64,000 nucleotides of DNA from G963678255 sp963678255. Lineage in GTDB: Bacteria > Cloacimonadota > Cloacimonadia > Cloacimonadales > WRIO01. The DNA lies in assembly GCA_963678255.2 (NCBI GenBank), contig CAXXTW010000001.1:1054001-1118000 (forward strand), written 5' to 3'. The notes beneath the pieces are model-generated. The model was not told the origin of the DNA, did not search any database, and saw only the letters and a list, made by a program, of their open reading frames with translations. How positions within the stretch are numbered: the first letter of the stretch is position 1; each line of letters opens with the position of its first letter. The position numbers and the translations under genes are program-made. Shown one piece after another: positions 9,853 to 24,120 of this stretch.

Positions 9853-9881
9853 TTGACAGATTTAAATCAAAAAACTAAACT
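9853..9881 (+). promoter_or_regulatory. Promoter of dnaE
   Basis: TTGACA at 9853-9858, a 17-base spacer and TAAACT at 9876-9881 form a good sigma-70-type promoter. The start point would be near 9888, giving a leader of about 20 bases that carries the GGAAAGG ribosome site. Confidence 0.65.
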
Positions 9882-9907
9882 GAACAAAAAACAGGAAAGG
9901 GTAGAAG

Positions 9908-12900
9908 ATGGCTTTTGTGCATCTGCATAATCATACACAGTATAGTATTTTAGATGGAGCTTGCCAGACAGATAAATTGGTGAAACAAGCTCAACAGTAT
10001 GGAATGCCTGCTGTTGCTATGACTGATCATGGAAATATGTTTGGGACTATTGACTTTATTAATCAAGCAAAAAAAGCTGGTATTAAACCAATTGTAGGAA
10101 TGGAAGCATACCTTGTTGATCATGATTATGATGATCCTGAATCAAAAAATGATACTCGTTACCATTTAATTTTATTAGTAAAAAATGAGACAGGTTATAA
10201 AAATCTAATGAAACTTTCTTCTTACGCATTCACAAAGGGTTATTATTATAAGCCTAGAGTTTCAAAAACATTGTTAAAGCAATATTCAGAGGGATTGATT
10301 TGCCTTTCTGCTTGTATTCATGGAGAAGTGCCATATTTGTTGTTAAAAGGTCGGCAAGAGGAGGCAACTCAAGCTTTGGACTTTTATAAAGAGGTTTTTA
10401 AAGAGGACTTCTATATAGAACTCCAGGATCATGAGATTGAAGAAGAGAAAAGAGTTATTCCTCTTTTAATTCAACTGGCAAAAGAGACCAATACAAAAAT
10501 GGTTGTTACTAATGATTGCCATTATTTGAAAAAAGAACATGCAAAAGCACATGATGTTTTACTTTGTATTCAGATGAATAAGACATTAGATGATCCTACT
10601 AGGATGAAATATTCACCAGAACTATATTTCAAAAATGAAAAAGAAATGAGGAAATTATTTCCAAATCTTCCTGATGCATATGAAAATACAATAAGTATAA
10701 CTGAACAGATAGATTTCGATCTAAGCTATGATGACTTTCTATTACCTCGAATTGATATCCCAGAAAAATATGCTTCTCAATCAGAATATCTGAGAGAATT
10801 ATGTAATATTGCAGTTCTAAAACGATATCCACAAGTGACAGAAGAGATAACTTCTCGTTTGGATTATGAATTGTCAGTGATCAGTCGTATGGGTTTTGAT
10901 GGATATTTTCTGGTTGTAAAAGATTTTATTGATGCTGCGAGAGAGAGAGATGTCCCTGTGGGACCTGGTCGTGGTTCTGCTGCAGGCAGTATTGTTGCTT
11001 ATCTTTTAGGGATTACACAACTTGATCCTTTAAAATATAATTTGTTCTTTGAAAGATTTTTAAACCCTGATCGTATCGGAATGCCAGATATTGATATTGA
11101 TTTTTGTGCTGAGGGAAGAGGTAAGGTAATTGATTATGTCATTGAAAAGTATGGTCGTAATTCAGTTACTCAAATCATAACTTATGGAACACTTGGAGCT
11201 AAATCAGTTATCAAAGACGTTGCTCGTGTAATGGAGATTTCTCCTGCTGATTCAGGTAAAATTACCAAAATGATGCCGAGTTCTCCAAAAATTACTATTA
11301 AAGATTCTTTAGATCAATCTAAAGAATTTCGAGATTTGATGGGTTCTTCTGACATTTATCGCTCAATACTTGAATATAGTCAGGTTATTGAAGGGTTAAT
11401 CCGCCAAATCGGGGTTCATGCAGCTGGAGTGGTTATTGGTCCCGGTGATTTGAGCGATTATGTCCCTCTGGCAATAAGTAACCAAAAAGATGGCGATCCC
11501 ATCGTATTGGTTCAATATGAAGGAAAATGGCTTGACGATCTTAAAATGTTGAAAATGGACTTTTTAGGGTTAAAAACACTTACAATTATTAAGCATACTC
11601 TTAAGCTGGTGAAGCAATACAAAGGGATTGAGGTTGATATGGATAACCTTGATCTTTTTGATGAAAAAACCTATCAATTACTTTCAAAAGGTCAAACAGA
11701 TGGTGTTTTTCAGTTTGAATCTGATGGAATGAAAAAATATTTAATTGATCTTAAACCAAACCAATTTGAGGATTTGATTGCAATGGTCGCCTTGTATCGT
11801 CCCGGTCCTATGCAATTTATAGATACTTATATTAGAAGAAAACATGGTCAAGAACCTGTTGCTTTTGATCATGAACTAACTGAAAATGCCCTTAGAGAAA
11901 CTTATGGTGTAACTGTATATCAAGAGCAAGTTATGCAAATCTCTCGTGAAATGGGTGGTTTGACTGGAGCTGAAGCAGACACTCTTAGAAAAGCAATGGG
12001 GAAAAAACAAATCTATTTAATGGAAAAGTTAAAATCAAAATTTAAAGAGGGCTCTCTGGAAAAGGGAGCATCTGAAGAAATAGTTGAAAAGATATGGGAA
12101 AACTGGCTTGATTTTGCTAAGTACGCTTTTAATAAGAGCCATGCCGCATGTTATGCTTTAGTTGCTTTTCATACAGCTTATCTAAAAGCTCATTTTCCAG
12201 TTGAATTTATGACAGCTTTATTATCTCTGGAAGATAATCCAGATAAAATTCCTCAGTTTCTGCATGTTGCAAAAAAAATGGGTATAGAAATTGTTCCTCC
12301 ATCAGTCAATCAATCAGAAGCAGAATTTACTATAAATGACAATAAAATATTGTTTGGACTCCAAGCTATTAAAAATGTTGGAACTGCTGCAGTAAATTCA
12401 ATGGTAAAAGATAGAAATGAAAGAGGCTCTTATAAAACTATTTTCGAATTTGCTGAAAGAGTTGATCCAATGGCAGTTAATAAAGCAGTAATTGAAAGTT
12501 TAATATGGGCAGGAGCTATGGATGAGTTGGAAGGTAACCGAGCTCAAAAACTCTATGCTATTGAAAAAGCGCTCAGCTGTGCATCAGAAGCTCAAGATAA
12601 TAAAAAGAAGGGACAAATAACTCTCTTTGATATGTTTGAAACACATGAAGAAAATAATTGTCAGCCTGAGTTATCAGATCTTTCTGAAATGGCAATGCTC
12701 CCTCTTTTGGAAAATGAGAAAAAAGTTCTAGGTTTCTTTCTCTCTGGACATCCCTTATCAGAAGAACAACACCTGATTGATTTATTTGTTAATATCAATA
12801 CAAAATTAGCTCAAGATGAAACGATTACATTGCCAAACGTTATACAAATATTTGGTTTTGTGTCTGGTATTACAAAGAAGAAGGACAAACGAGGATCTCA

Positions 12901-13348
12901 TTTTCTAATAGTTACTCTTGAAGATATTCAGGGAAAATTTGAGTGTTCATTGTTTGGACAGGATTATGATAAATATAAGGATCTTATGGTTGAAGGGAAT
13001 AAAGTATTCATCATTGGATTATTAAATAATTATCAGTCTTCTTCAAATGATTCAATTCTTAGAGTCAAACCAACAAGCATTTTACCTCTTGAAGATCTAC
13101 AAAAAACTCTTAAAGGAGAAATTACCATCACCATAAAAGAAGATAATCTTCAACCCGAATATGCTAAAACTCTGGAAAAGATTAAAGAAGAATCTCCTGG
13201 TGCTTTTAAAGTTATCTTTAAGGTGATAACTGAAAAGTTTAAAATACTTACTCTATTTCCTAAAAATCTATCTCTTTTCCCTAATAAAGAGTTCTGTCAG
13301 TTATTCAAAGACGATATCTCAAATCAAATTCATGTGAAAATAGATTAG
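9908..13348 (+). CDS. dnaE: DNA polymerase III subunit alpha
   Basis: This is the 1146-residue catalytic subunit of the chromosomal replicase. The N-terminal PHP domain begins with His5-Leu-His7-Asn-His9-Thr. The polymerase core has the Pro-Asp-Ile-Asp-Ile-Asp-Phe motif with the catalytic Asp394 and Asp396, and a third Asp at about 551 in Lys-Met-Asp-Phe-Leu-Gly. A helix-hairpin-helix region and an OB-fold (about 975-1060) complete the usual DnaE order. Length is typical (about 1160 in E. coli). It stands alone behind its own promoter. It is a DnaE, not PolC, because no 3'-5' exonuclease domain is inserted in the PHP region. Confidence 0.97.
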   Translation: MAFVHLHNHTQYSILDGACQTDKLVKQAQQYGMPAVAMTDHGNMFGTIDFINQAKKAGIKPIVGMEAYLVDHDYDDPESKNDTRYHLILLVKNETGYKNLMKLSSYAFTKGYYYKPRVSKTLLKQYSEGLICLSACIHGEVPYLLLKGRQEEATQALDFYKEVFKEDFYIELQDHEIEEEKRVIPLLIQLAKETNTKMVVTNDCHYLKKEHAKAHDVLLCIQMNKTLDDPTRMKYSPELYFKNEKEMRKLFPNLPDAYENTISITEQIDFDLSYDDFLLPRIDIPEKYASQSEYLRELCNIAVLKRYPQVTEEITSRLDYELSVISRMGFDGYFLVVKDFIDAARERDVPVGPGRGSAAGSIVAYLLGITQLDPLKYNLFFERFLNPDRIGMPDIDIDFCAEGRGKVIDYVIEKYGRNSVTQIITYGTLGAKSVIKDVARVMEISPADSGKITKMMPSSPKITIKDSLDQSKEFRDLMGSSDIYRSILEYSQVIEGLIRQIGVHAAGVVIGPGDLSDYVPLAISNQKDGDPIVLVQYEGKWLDDLKMLKMDFLGLKTLTIIKHTLKLVKQYKGIEVDMDNLDLFDEKTYQLLSKGQTDGVFQFESDGMKKYLIDLKPNQFEDLIAMVALYRPGPMQFIDTYIRRKHGQEPVAFDHELTENALRETYGVTVYQEQVMQISREMGGLTGAEADTLRKAMGKKQIYLMEKLKSKFKEGSLEKGASEEIVEKIWENWLDFAKYAFNKSHAACYALVAFHTAYLKAHFPVEFMTALLSLEDNPDKIPQFLHVAKKMGIEIVPPSVNQSEAEFTINDNKILFGLQAIKNVGTAAVNSMVKDRNERGSYKTIFEFAERVDPMAVNKAVIESLIWAGAMDELEGNRAQKLYAIEKALSCASEAQDNKKKGQITLFDMFETHEENNCQPELSDLSEMAMLPLLENEKKVLGFFLSGHPLSEEQHLIDLFVNINTKLAQDETITLPNVIQIFGFVSGITKKKDKRGSHFLIVTLEDIQGKFECSLFGQDYDKYKDLMVEGNKVFIIGLLNNYQSSSNDSILRVKPTSILPLEDLQKTLKGEITITIKEDNLQPEYAKTLEKIKEESPGAFKVIFKVITEKFKILTLFPKNLSLFPNKEFCQLFKDDISNQIHVKID

Positions 13349-13469
13349 AAAATTATTGACTAAATCTATTTTTTATTATATTTGATAAATCAGATCATAT
13401 CCTCAAAATTGATAAAGAGGTTTTTAGTGAATTATCAAAGTAAAATTTGGATTAAAGGTAAAAGAACAA

Positions 13470-14609
13470 ATGCTTTTATTAATTAAATATATTCATAGAA
13501 TAATTCTAAACAAATCCTTCTTATTTTTTCTTTCTTTCTTATTTTTTGCTCCCATCATATTAGCACAACAATTAATGATTGACCATATTGGGAAAAATAC
13601 AATATTCACAGTGATTATTCCAGCAAATATTATCTCTGGATCATTCATTGGAACTTCCGATCTTCTTATTTGCTGTCAGATATCTAAAGGCACTGATTTG
13701 TTGTTTAATAGCTCTGATATAATGGCTTTAAATTTTGTAAGAAATGATCAGGGAAATTTATTTTATCAGTTTACTACTGAATTAAAAAGTGGACAATATG
13801 ATTTTTCTTTAAAAATTGAAAATAGAAAAGTTGGAAAACGCTTTATTAAAAAGTACTACATTACTGTTCCTGCTAGAAATAATTATGTAAGTAATCTTTA
13901 CATTAGTTATGAAAATAATAATAATACTTATTATCCTTCTGGCAAAGAATGGATTAATGATTCAAAAACCATTAATATAAAAATGTATTTGGAAAAAAAA
14001 CCTTCTCAAATAAAGTATTATTATACTAACAATCGTTTTATAACTATTCTTCCTACCGTTTTTATTAATTATCAATTACCAGACAGTTTAAAACAATATG
14101 ATTTATCAAAATCATTTATTGAGTTATTTATTGGAAACATTTCTATAAAAAGACAATTTGAATTATTTTCAACAAAGCTTCTCTTTAATCAACGATATTC
14201 TTTGAAAGATCAAATTCAACAGTTAAGAATTATAATGTCTCAAAATGAGTATGATAAGGTTCGTCAGTATAGTGAAAAAGATTGGCCTCAGATAATTGAG
14301 GCTTTTTGGAAAAACCATGATCCAAATCCAATTACAGAAGAAAATGAGTTTCGAGATTTAATTTATCAAAGAATCTTGGAATCAGATGAAAAATATACTA
14401 TCAGAAGTTATAAAGCAGGATGGCAAACAGATAGAGGGAAAATATTGATTAAATATGGATATCCTGATGATATTCAAATTGAGAATTATTTAGTTGGTCA
14501 ATATCCTGTAGAAATATGGACATATTATAATCTAGATAAAAAATTCCATTTTGATGATAAGAAAGGATTTGGTAACTATGAACTTAGAGATGCTTGGAAA
14601 TTTGAATAG
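13470..14609 (+). CDS. GWxTD domain-containing secreted protein
   Basis: This is a 379-residue protein of unknown function. Residues 1-33 form a hydrophobic signal ending Ile-Leu-Ala-Gln. The middle (about 40-255) is beta-rich. The C-terminal part has the GWxTD family features: a Trp-x5-Phe-Trp-x4-Asp-Pro-x-Pro segment with an Asn-Glu-Phe-Arg pair, then Gly-Trp-Gln-Thr-Asp-Arg-Gly-Lys followed by Ile-Lys-Tyr-Gly-x-Pro-Asp-Asp. The family is known from FCB-type and related bacteria and has no assigned reaction. The stop overlaps the start of a second GWxTD gene, so the two are a translationally coupled pair. Confidence 0.82.
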   Translation: MLLLIKYIHRIILNKSFLFFLSFLFFAPIILAQQLMIDHIGKNTIFTVIIPANIISGSFIGTSDLLICCQISKGTDLLFNSSDIMALNFVRNDQGNLFYQFTTELKSGQYDFSLKIENRKVGKRFIKKYYITVPARNNYVSNLYISYENNNNTYYPSGKEWINDSKTINIKMYLEKKPSQIKYYYTNNRFITILPTVFINYQLPDSLKQYDLSKSFIELFIGNISIKRQFELFSTKLLFNQRYSLKDQIQQLRIIMSQNEYDKVRQYSEKDWPQIIEAFWKNHDPNPITEENEFRDLIYQRILESDEKYTIRSYKAGWQTDRGKILIKYGYPDDIQIENYLVGQYPVEIWTYYNLDKKFHFDDKKGFGNYELRDAWKFE

Positions 14610-15981
14610 AATAATTGTTTTTATTCTTTTTGTTATGTTGTTTGTTAATATTTGTGCATTAAATTTTAATGCTTCTGTGAATCGTTATCTGAATAATGAT
14701 AAACAAACTATTTTTGATATTGTATATAAGGTTCCCAATAATCAGCTTTCTTTTCAAAAAACTAATAATACTTTTATTGCTCCAATCAATGTAACCCTTA
14801 ATTTAAAAAAAGATGGGATAATTGTTCTTACCCGTAATTTCGATCAAACTGCAGGAGCAAAGTCTGAGGCAATCTCAGCATCTTCAAATTATTATACAAT
14901 TGATAAAGTTTCTTTAACTTTGGCAAAAGCAGGTTTTCTTGCTGAATTGATTGTAAAAGATGTAAATAGCGCTGATTCATCTGTTCAAAGCTTTCACTTG
15001 GATTTACTTGATCCTAATGCTCTACTAAGTGATATTGAAATCTCTCATAATATTGTCGAAAATCAAAGTAATCAATTAGCTAAATTTCATCGTGGCGATT
15101 ATTTGTTTTTTGTTGATCCTATCCCAGTTTTTTACTCTTCGAACGACACAGTTTTTGTCTATTATGAAATCTATAATCTTAACAAAATGTCTAGTGATAA
15201 ATATAATTATATTCAAAATATCAAAATCTATAATGAAAATTCAGTAATTACTGATATTACTGAAAACCTATCACTCGATGAATTGCCATCAAAGATTATT
15301 AAAAAAATTCCTTTAGATTTGCAAATTGATGGTTATTTTAATATTGATATCACTTTAACAGATTTATCAAATTCCAATAAATATACTTCAAAAAATAACA
15401 TATCCATTCTTAAAGAGTATATAAAAGTTACCAGAATTTTTGATACAGATGAAGAAGAATTTATTTTAATGAGTTATTTTTTAAATACTACAGAAAAAAA
15501 ACAATGGAGAAAATTAAACGATACTGGTAAAAAAAACCTAATCGACCGTTTCTGGAGTCAGAACGATCCTACACCTAATGATAATAACAATGAATTTCTT
15601 GATTTAATTAAAACTCGTATAAATTATTCTAATAAACAATTTTCTCATTTTGAAAAAGGTTGGAAAACTGATCAGGGAAAACTCTATATTAAATATGGGC
15701 AACCTGATGAAATCGTTTCTGGGATTACACAAGCTAATGCTAAATACTCAAGAAAAGATTATAAAGTATGGAAATATAATGGTAAAGACAGACTCTATCT
15801 ATTACTGGATTTTCAAAATAGCGGAAATTATAAAATCATTATGGCAAAAAATGATGATAATGAAAAAACTGATCCAAGTTGGGTATCCTATATCATTAAT
15901 ACTCAATTTGCTGATATTGGTGAAACTGGATGGATATCAGATATTGATGATGACCTAAAAAAACTTATTGAAAATGAATAA
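14578..15981 (+). CDS. Second GWxTD domain-containing secreted protein
   Basis: This 467-residue product is paired with the gene before it. I chose the ATG at 14578 (AAAGGA 10 bases upstream), although the frame is open from an ATG at 14551; the two genes overlap by 32 bases. A hydrophobic export segment covers about 10-28. The beta-rich N-terminal half is followed by the C-terminal GWxTD motif Gly-Trp-Lys-Thr-Asp-Gln-Gly-Lys, then Ile-Lys-Tyr-Gly-Gln-Pro-Asp-Glu. It differs widely from its partner outside this domain, so this is an old duplication or two family members that work together. The biochemical function is unknown. A terminator follows directly. Confidence 0.8.
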   Translation: MNLEMLGNLNRIIVFILFVMLFVNICALNFNASVNRYLNNDKQTIFDIVYKVPNNQLSFQKTNNTFIAPINVTLNLKKDGIIVLTRNFDQTAGAKSEAISASSNYYTIDKVSLTLAKAGFLAELIVKDVNSADSSVQSFHLDLLDPNALLSDIEISHNIVENQSNQLAKFHRGDYLFFVDPIPVFYSSNDTVFVYYEIYNLNKMSSDKYNYIQNIKIYNENSVITDITENLSLDELPSKIIKKIPLDLQIDGYFNIDITLTDLSNSNKYTSKNNISILKEYIKVTRIFDTDEEEFILMSYFLNTTEKKQWRKLNDTGKKNLIDRFWSQNDPTPNDNNNEFLDLIKTRINYSNKQFSHFEKGWKTDQGKLYIKYGQPDEIVSGITQANAKYSRKDYKVWKYNGKDRLYLLLDFQNSGNYKIIMAKNDDNEKTDPSWVSYIINTQFADIGETGWISDIDDDLKKLIENE

Positions 15982-15985
15982 CTAT

Positions 15986-16013
15986 AACGGACTTAATATC
16001 CGTTTTCTTTTCA
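15986..16013 (+). terminator. Intrinsic terminator after the GWxTD pair
   Basis: The stem AACGGA/TCCGTT (15986-15991 with 15999-16004) is followed by TTCTTTT, 5 bases past the stop codon. Confidence 0.65.
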
Positions 16014-16706
16014 TTCCTATAGTCATTTCAAAATAACTTTCATTTAAGAGATTACGACTATACAACATATTGTGTAATATAAATCCAATAACTTCATAAA
16101 ATATATGTCTTTCCTCATTACTTAGTTACAATATGAAAGAAGAAAGTAAAAGTGTTTTTCCGATATTATACTTCTTAAAATGATTATGGTATGTTACTAA
16201 ATAAAAAAACAAATCTATTCTCTATAATGATTATTATTGTTAAAATCTCTTTTTTCATATTTAAATCTACTTAATATGAGAGTACAAGGACAATTCGAAA
16301 TCTTTCCATCTTTCTTGCTAACTCATTCCTAATTCTTTCCTTCCTTGGTGTTTTTCATATTACTATTATTGTAGAATTTAATAAAATTACCAAAATTCTT
16401 TAGTATTTTAATAATTCATCATTGAAATAAAAGAGTACCTAATATAAATTAGTCCTCAAAATTACCAAAAAGCGGGTGATGGAGAAGCTAATTGCACCAT
16501 AGTCCTAAGAATTAAAAGAGAGAGTAATGGGTTAGCGAAAAAAAAATAAAGTGTTAAGATTTAGTTAGAATATAAAGAGATAAATGCTAAGAATGTCTTA
16601 AAAAAAGAGAAGGAGAAAAAAAAGTTCTTGACGAAAAAAGAGTAGTATGCGAATTTGAGTGAACTTGTTTGTAACGAACAGGTGATCTGAGAAAGAGAAA
16701 TAGAAG
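16014..16706. other. Upstream region of the rRNA operon
   Basis: About 690 bases without a gene. The first part is AT-rich and featureless. From about 16500 it becomes purine-rich (many GA and AAAA runs), as expected for an rRNA leader. TTGACG at 16628-16633 is the best -35 candidate but lacks a good -10 at 16-18 bases, so I do not assign the promoter firmly. Confidence 0.4.
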
Positions 16707-16719
16707 TGAAGCAAGTGTC
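16707..16719 (+). other. 5' arm of the 16S rRNA processing stem
   Basis: The 13 bases from 16707 to 16719 (core GAAGCAAGTGTC) are the exact reverse complement of 18391-18403 in the 16S-23S spacer. The pair brackets the whole 16S gene, as an RNase III processing stem does. Confidence 0.85.
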
Positions 16720-16747
16720 CAGTCGAGATAAAAATTTGAGAAAAGTG

Positions 16748-21357
<4,610 letters not shown>

Positions 21358-21362
21358 TTCTT

Positions 21363-21375
21363 TATACTCTGTCCA
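21363..21375 (+). other. 3' arm of the 23S rRNA processing stem
   Basis: TATACTCTGTCCA here is the exact reverse complement of TGGACAGAGTATA at 18442-18454. Together they close a stem around the 23S gene. Confidence 0.85.
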
Positions 21376-21387
21376 ATATATATTTAT

Positions 21388-21540
<153 letters not shown>

Positions 21541-22014
21541 TATATAAAACGCTTATTTGTTATAATTTATCACCAAAACATCATGAATAAAAGCTATAGA
21601 ATGAACTTATTAGACTTTTTTTATTGTCTTCTAATTTCAGATTGAAATGAATTAGAGCTTAAACTAAAAAATCAAAACCTTGTACACGAAACTTAATACA
21701 CTCATATTAGATATAAACACTATAATTTAAATTATAAGAAATATAAGAATAAAATGACTTTTGATAAAGAGAATAATATAAAATTATTCAAAAGGAAATT
21801 TTTAAAAAAATATTTATTGTAACAATTTGCTAAGGCTATCTATTTATAAATTTAGAATAGGAAAAGCCTCAATTAATTAGTGAAACAGCTAATTCATGGG
21901 ATCAGATTCAGCTTAAATTAGAAAATTAAATATTTCTATTTTCAAAAAAAAATCTAAAAGGATTATTTGTCTATGAGATATAAAACATCTTTCAAAAATC
22001 AGATCTTTTAGTGA
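21541..22014. other. AT-rich non-coding region after the rRNA operon
   Basis: About 470 bases, extremely AT-rich, with stops in all frames. I see no gene, repeat or RNA. Confidence 0.5.
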
Positions 22015-22617
22015 ATATTTTGGGAACAAGAAGGTCACATTATAGATGATTACATTCCTAAAGGAAAAGTGGTTTCTGATCAAAACAATGGATTTTATTT
22101 ATTCTATTTACAAACAGTTAGACAATTCGGTAGAAATGTTGCTGTTCGACATTATAATGAAAATGGCGTTATTGACTGGCAAAATGATACACTTAAAAAA
22201 TTCTAGTAATTAATATCTTTCTAAAACAATAGAGAATGTAATTGTTCAATCCGATGTGAGTTTGATTTTACGAATCCATTCAATACAAAATCTTGATTTA
22301 GTGAAATGTTATCTTTCTGGAGATTATACTATATTATGTCAATACAATTTAGAAAATGCGAATAACTTTGCTGAAATCTATTCTTTAATTTTAAATCAGA
22401 CAATAAATAAGAAAAAAATACTACAAATACTACTATAATTCAGTCTTTGACCGATTTTCAAACAGATTGGTTAGTAAATCTTCTAATCACTCAAATTTTA
22501 AAATAAGATTTAATTAAATTGATGACACATCTTTTAGTTTTTGGAGACACTAATCATTTCCAAATTTCGCCTGATGAGGAAAAAGCTTTCGATTATTGTA
22601 TAAAAGACAAGAAATAG
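22015..22617 (+). pseudogene. Decayed coding remnants, unidentified
   Basis: Short protein-like frames follow one another here without a usable start. From 22015 to 22206 a frame reads with sense codon use (for example Trp-Glu-Gln-Glu-Gly-His, then Phe-Tyr-Leu-Phe-Tyr, then Asn-Glu-Asn-Gly-Val-Ile-Asp-Trp) and ends at a TAG/TAA pair. A second open stretch covers 22256-22438 and a third about 22541-22617. The Asn-x-Asn-Gly-x-Ile-x-Trp pattern recalls repeat proteins of the cell surface, but the family is not clear. Frameshifts and stops suggest a dead secreted-protein gene next to the rRNA operon. Confidence 0.4.
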
Positions 22618-22703
22618 CGATCAAAAAATTAGGTAAGTAAACTGGTATTGAGAATCTCTTGACTAAAAATCAATAAAGAAATAGTCGTCAATAAGAGGTT
22701 CAA

Positions 22704-23438
22704 ATGAATAAAATTTATTTGATAATATTAAGTTGTATATTTTTTGTTTCTTGTCAGTCAAGCAGTGACCAGATGACCATACTGACAGAGGATTACCCAC
22801 CTTTATCTTTTGAAGATAAAGGGATTATTACTGGATATGGTACTGACATTGTTAATGAATTACAGAAAAGATTGAAAACAAACTATCCTATTGATTTAAA
22901 TATTTGGAGTGAAGCATATGAAATTGCTTTAACAAAACCAAATGTCCTAATTTATACTATTGAAAAAACACCTGAAAGAGAACAACTATTTTATTGGATT
23001 GGACCAATTGGTGTTAATGAAAGTTATTTTTATATGAAAAAAAGTATTAAAATTATTAATTTTAAAAAAATGCAGGATTTTAGAAAATTAAAAGCGATTG
23101 CTACTTGTACTAATTGGTTTAATGAACAATATTTAATAAAAGCTGGTTTTACAAATTTAGTTAGTATGCCACACCCTGAAGACAATGTTAAACTTGTAAT
23201 GAATGGAAAAGCTAATGCGACAGTCTTAACAAATCTCACTGCTAGAAAAATAGTTCAAAATGCTGGTTTTAAAGCTGATGATTTAGTGCCTGTTCATTCA
23301 ATCATGTCTTCAGAATTTTATATTGGAATATCAAAAAAAACATCATTAAAAATAGTAAATAAATGGAAAAATGCTTTTCAAAGTATGGTGGCAGATAGTA
23401 CTTTTTATCACATAAAAGAAAAATGGTCTTTGCTATAA
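22704..23438 (+). CDS. Periplasmic solute-binding lipoprotein (SBP_bac_3 type)
   Basis: This 244-residue lipoprotein has its lipobox ending at Cys17 (Phe-Val-Ser-Cys). The mature part fits the family 3 solute-binding fold: an N-terminal Tyr-Pro-Pro-Leu-Ser-Phe block with Gly-Tyr-Gly-Thr-Asp-Ile-Val, the Glu-Arg segment after Thr-Pro, and a second lobe around 115-205. Such proteins bind amino acids or similar polar ligands for ABC uptake or act as sensor inputs. No permease or ATPase gene is adjacent, so the partner is elsewhere or the protein works alone. The ligand cannot be told from sequence. Confidence 0.82.
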   Translation: MNKIYLIILSCIFFVSCQSSSDQMTILTEDYPPLSFEDKGIITGYGTDIVNELQKRLKTNYPIDLNIWSEAYEIALTKPNVLIYTIEKTPEREQLFYWIGPIGVNESYFYMKKSIKIINFKKMQDFRKLKAIATCTNWFNEQYLIKAGFTNLVSMPHPEDNVKLVMNGKANATVLTNLTARKIVQNAGFKADDLVPVHSIMSSEFYIGISKKTSLKIVNKWKNAFQSMVADSTFYHIKEKWSLL

Positions 23439-23449
23439 GTATTCTAATA

Positions 23450-23476
23450 TTGACAGAATGATTAATTCTATAAAAA
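23450..23476 (+). promoter_or_regulatory. Possible promoter of tRNA-Ser
   Basis: TTGACA at 23450-23455 is followed by an A/T-rich block containing TATAAA (23469-23474) at a short 13-base spacing, or TAAAAA at 15. The spacing is not ideal. Confidence 0.35.
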
Positions 23477-23491
23477 TGAACAAAAATTGAA

Positions 23492-23583
23492 GGAGAGTTG
23501 CCAGAGCGGTTGAATGGGGCGGTCTCGAAAACCGTTGTTCTTTGTGAGAGGAACCCAGGGTTCGAATCCCTGACTCTCCGCCA
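23492..23583 (+). tRNA. tRNA-Ser (anticodon CGA)
   Basis: This is a class II tRNA with encoded CCA. The acceptor GGAGAGT pairs with ACTCTCC. The anticodon stem GCGGT/ACCGT closes the loop CTCGAAA, so the anticodon is CGA. A long variable arm (GTTC...GAAC) and the T loop GGTTCGAATCC are present. It reads UCG codons. Confidence 0.96.
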
Positions 23584-23620
23584 TTTTAATTAATAATAAG
23601 TAATAATTCTATCATATTAC

Positions 23621-23650
23621 TTGACATAATTCCTTATCAGAAAATATTTT
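23621..23650 (+). promoter_or_regulatory. Promoter of the rplM operon
   Basis: A perfect TTGACA at 23621-23626, an 18-base spacer and TATTTT at 23645-23650. The start point would be near 23657, about 25 bases ahead of the rplM ATG. Confidence 0.65.
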
Positions 23651-23681
23651 GATCAAATAAGGAAAAAGAAAGGAGCCAGGA

Positions 23682-24107
23682 ATGAAGACATTCACACCAA
23701 GACCAGGTGAGATCAAACAGGATTGGTATGTTATCGATGCATCAGATCTTACACTTGGTAGATTATGTACAAAAGTTGCTTCAATTCTTCGTGGTAAAAA
23801 TAAGCCCTATTTCAGCCCAAATCTCGACACAGGTGACTATGTTGTGATTATTAACGCTGAAAAAGTAGCTTTAACCGGAAGTAAAGCACTACAGAAAATG
23901 TATAAAGACTATAGTGGATATCCCGGTGGTTTAAAAGAAACTCCATATAAAAGAATGGTAGTCAGCAAACCAGAGGATATTATCACCCGTGCTATTAAAG
24001 GTATGCTTCCTAAAGGACCCATTGGAAGTAAAATGATTTCAAAGCTAAAAGTTTATGCAGGTAATCAGCACCCTCATGGCGCTCAAAAACCTGCTACATT
24101 ATCCTAA
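23682..24107 (+). CDS. rplM: 50S ribosomal protein L13
   Basis: This is a 141-residue large-subunit protein. The N-terminal Trp-Tyr-Val-Ile-Asp-Ala block, the Leu-Arg-Gly-Lys-x-Lys-Pro segment and the Gly-Met-Leu-Pro motif are those of L13. AAAGGAGCCAGG lies before the ATG. It is the first gene of the ribosomal and translation run that ends with frr; rpsI follows after 13 bases, the usual bacterial pair. Confidence 0.97.
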   Translation: MKTFTPRPGEIKQDWYVIDASDLTLGRLCTKVASILRGKNKPYFSPNLDTGDYVVIINAEKVALTGSKALQKMYKDYSGYPGGLKETPYKRMVVSKPEDIITRAIKGMLPKGPIGSKMISKLKVYAGNQHPHGAQKPATLS

Positions 24108-24120
24108 TGGAGGTTATTGA

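Noticed and set aside
16628..16656. Firm promoter for the rRNA operon
   Set aside because: TTGACG is a fair -35, but no -10 box lies at 16-18 bases, so the promoter stays unassigned.
22256..22438. 60-residue ORF as a real gene
   Set aside because: It lacks a ribosome site and sits in a row of broken frames; treated as part of a decayed region.
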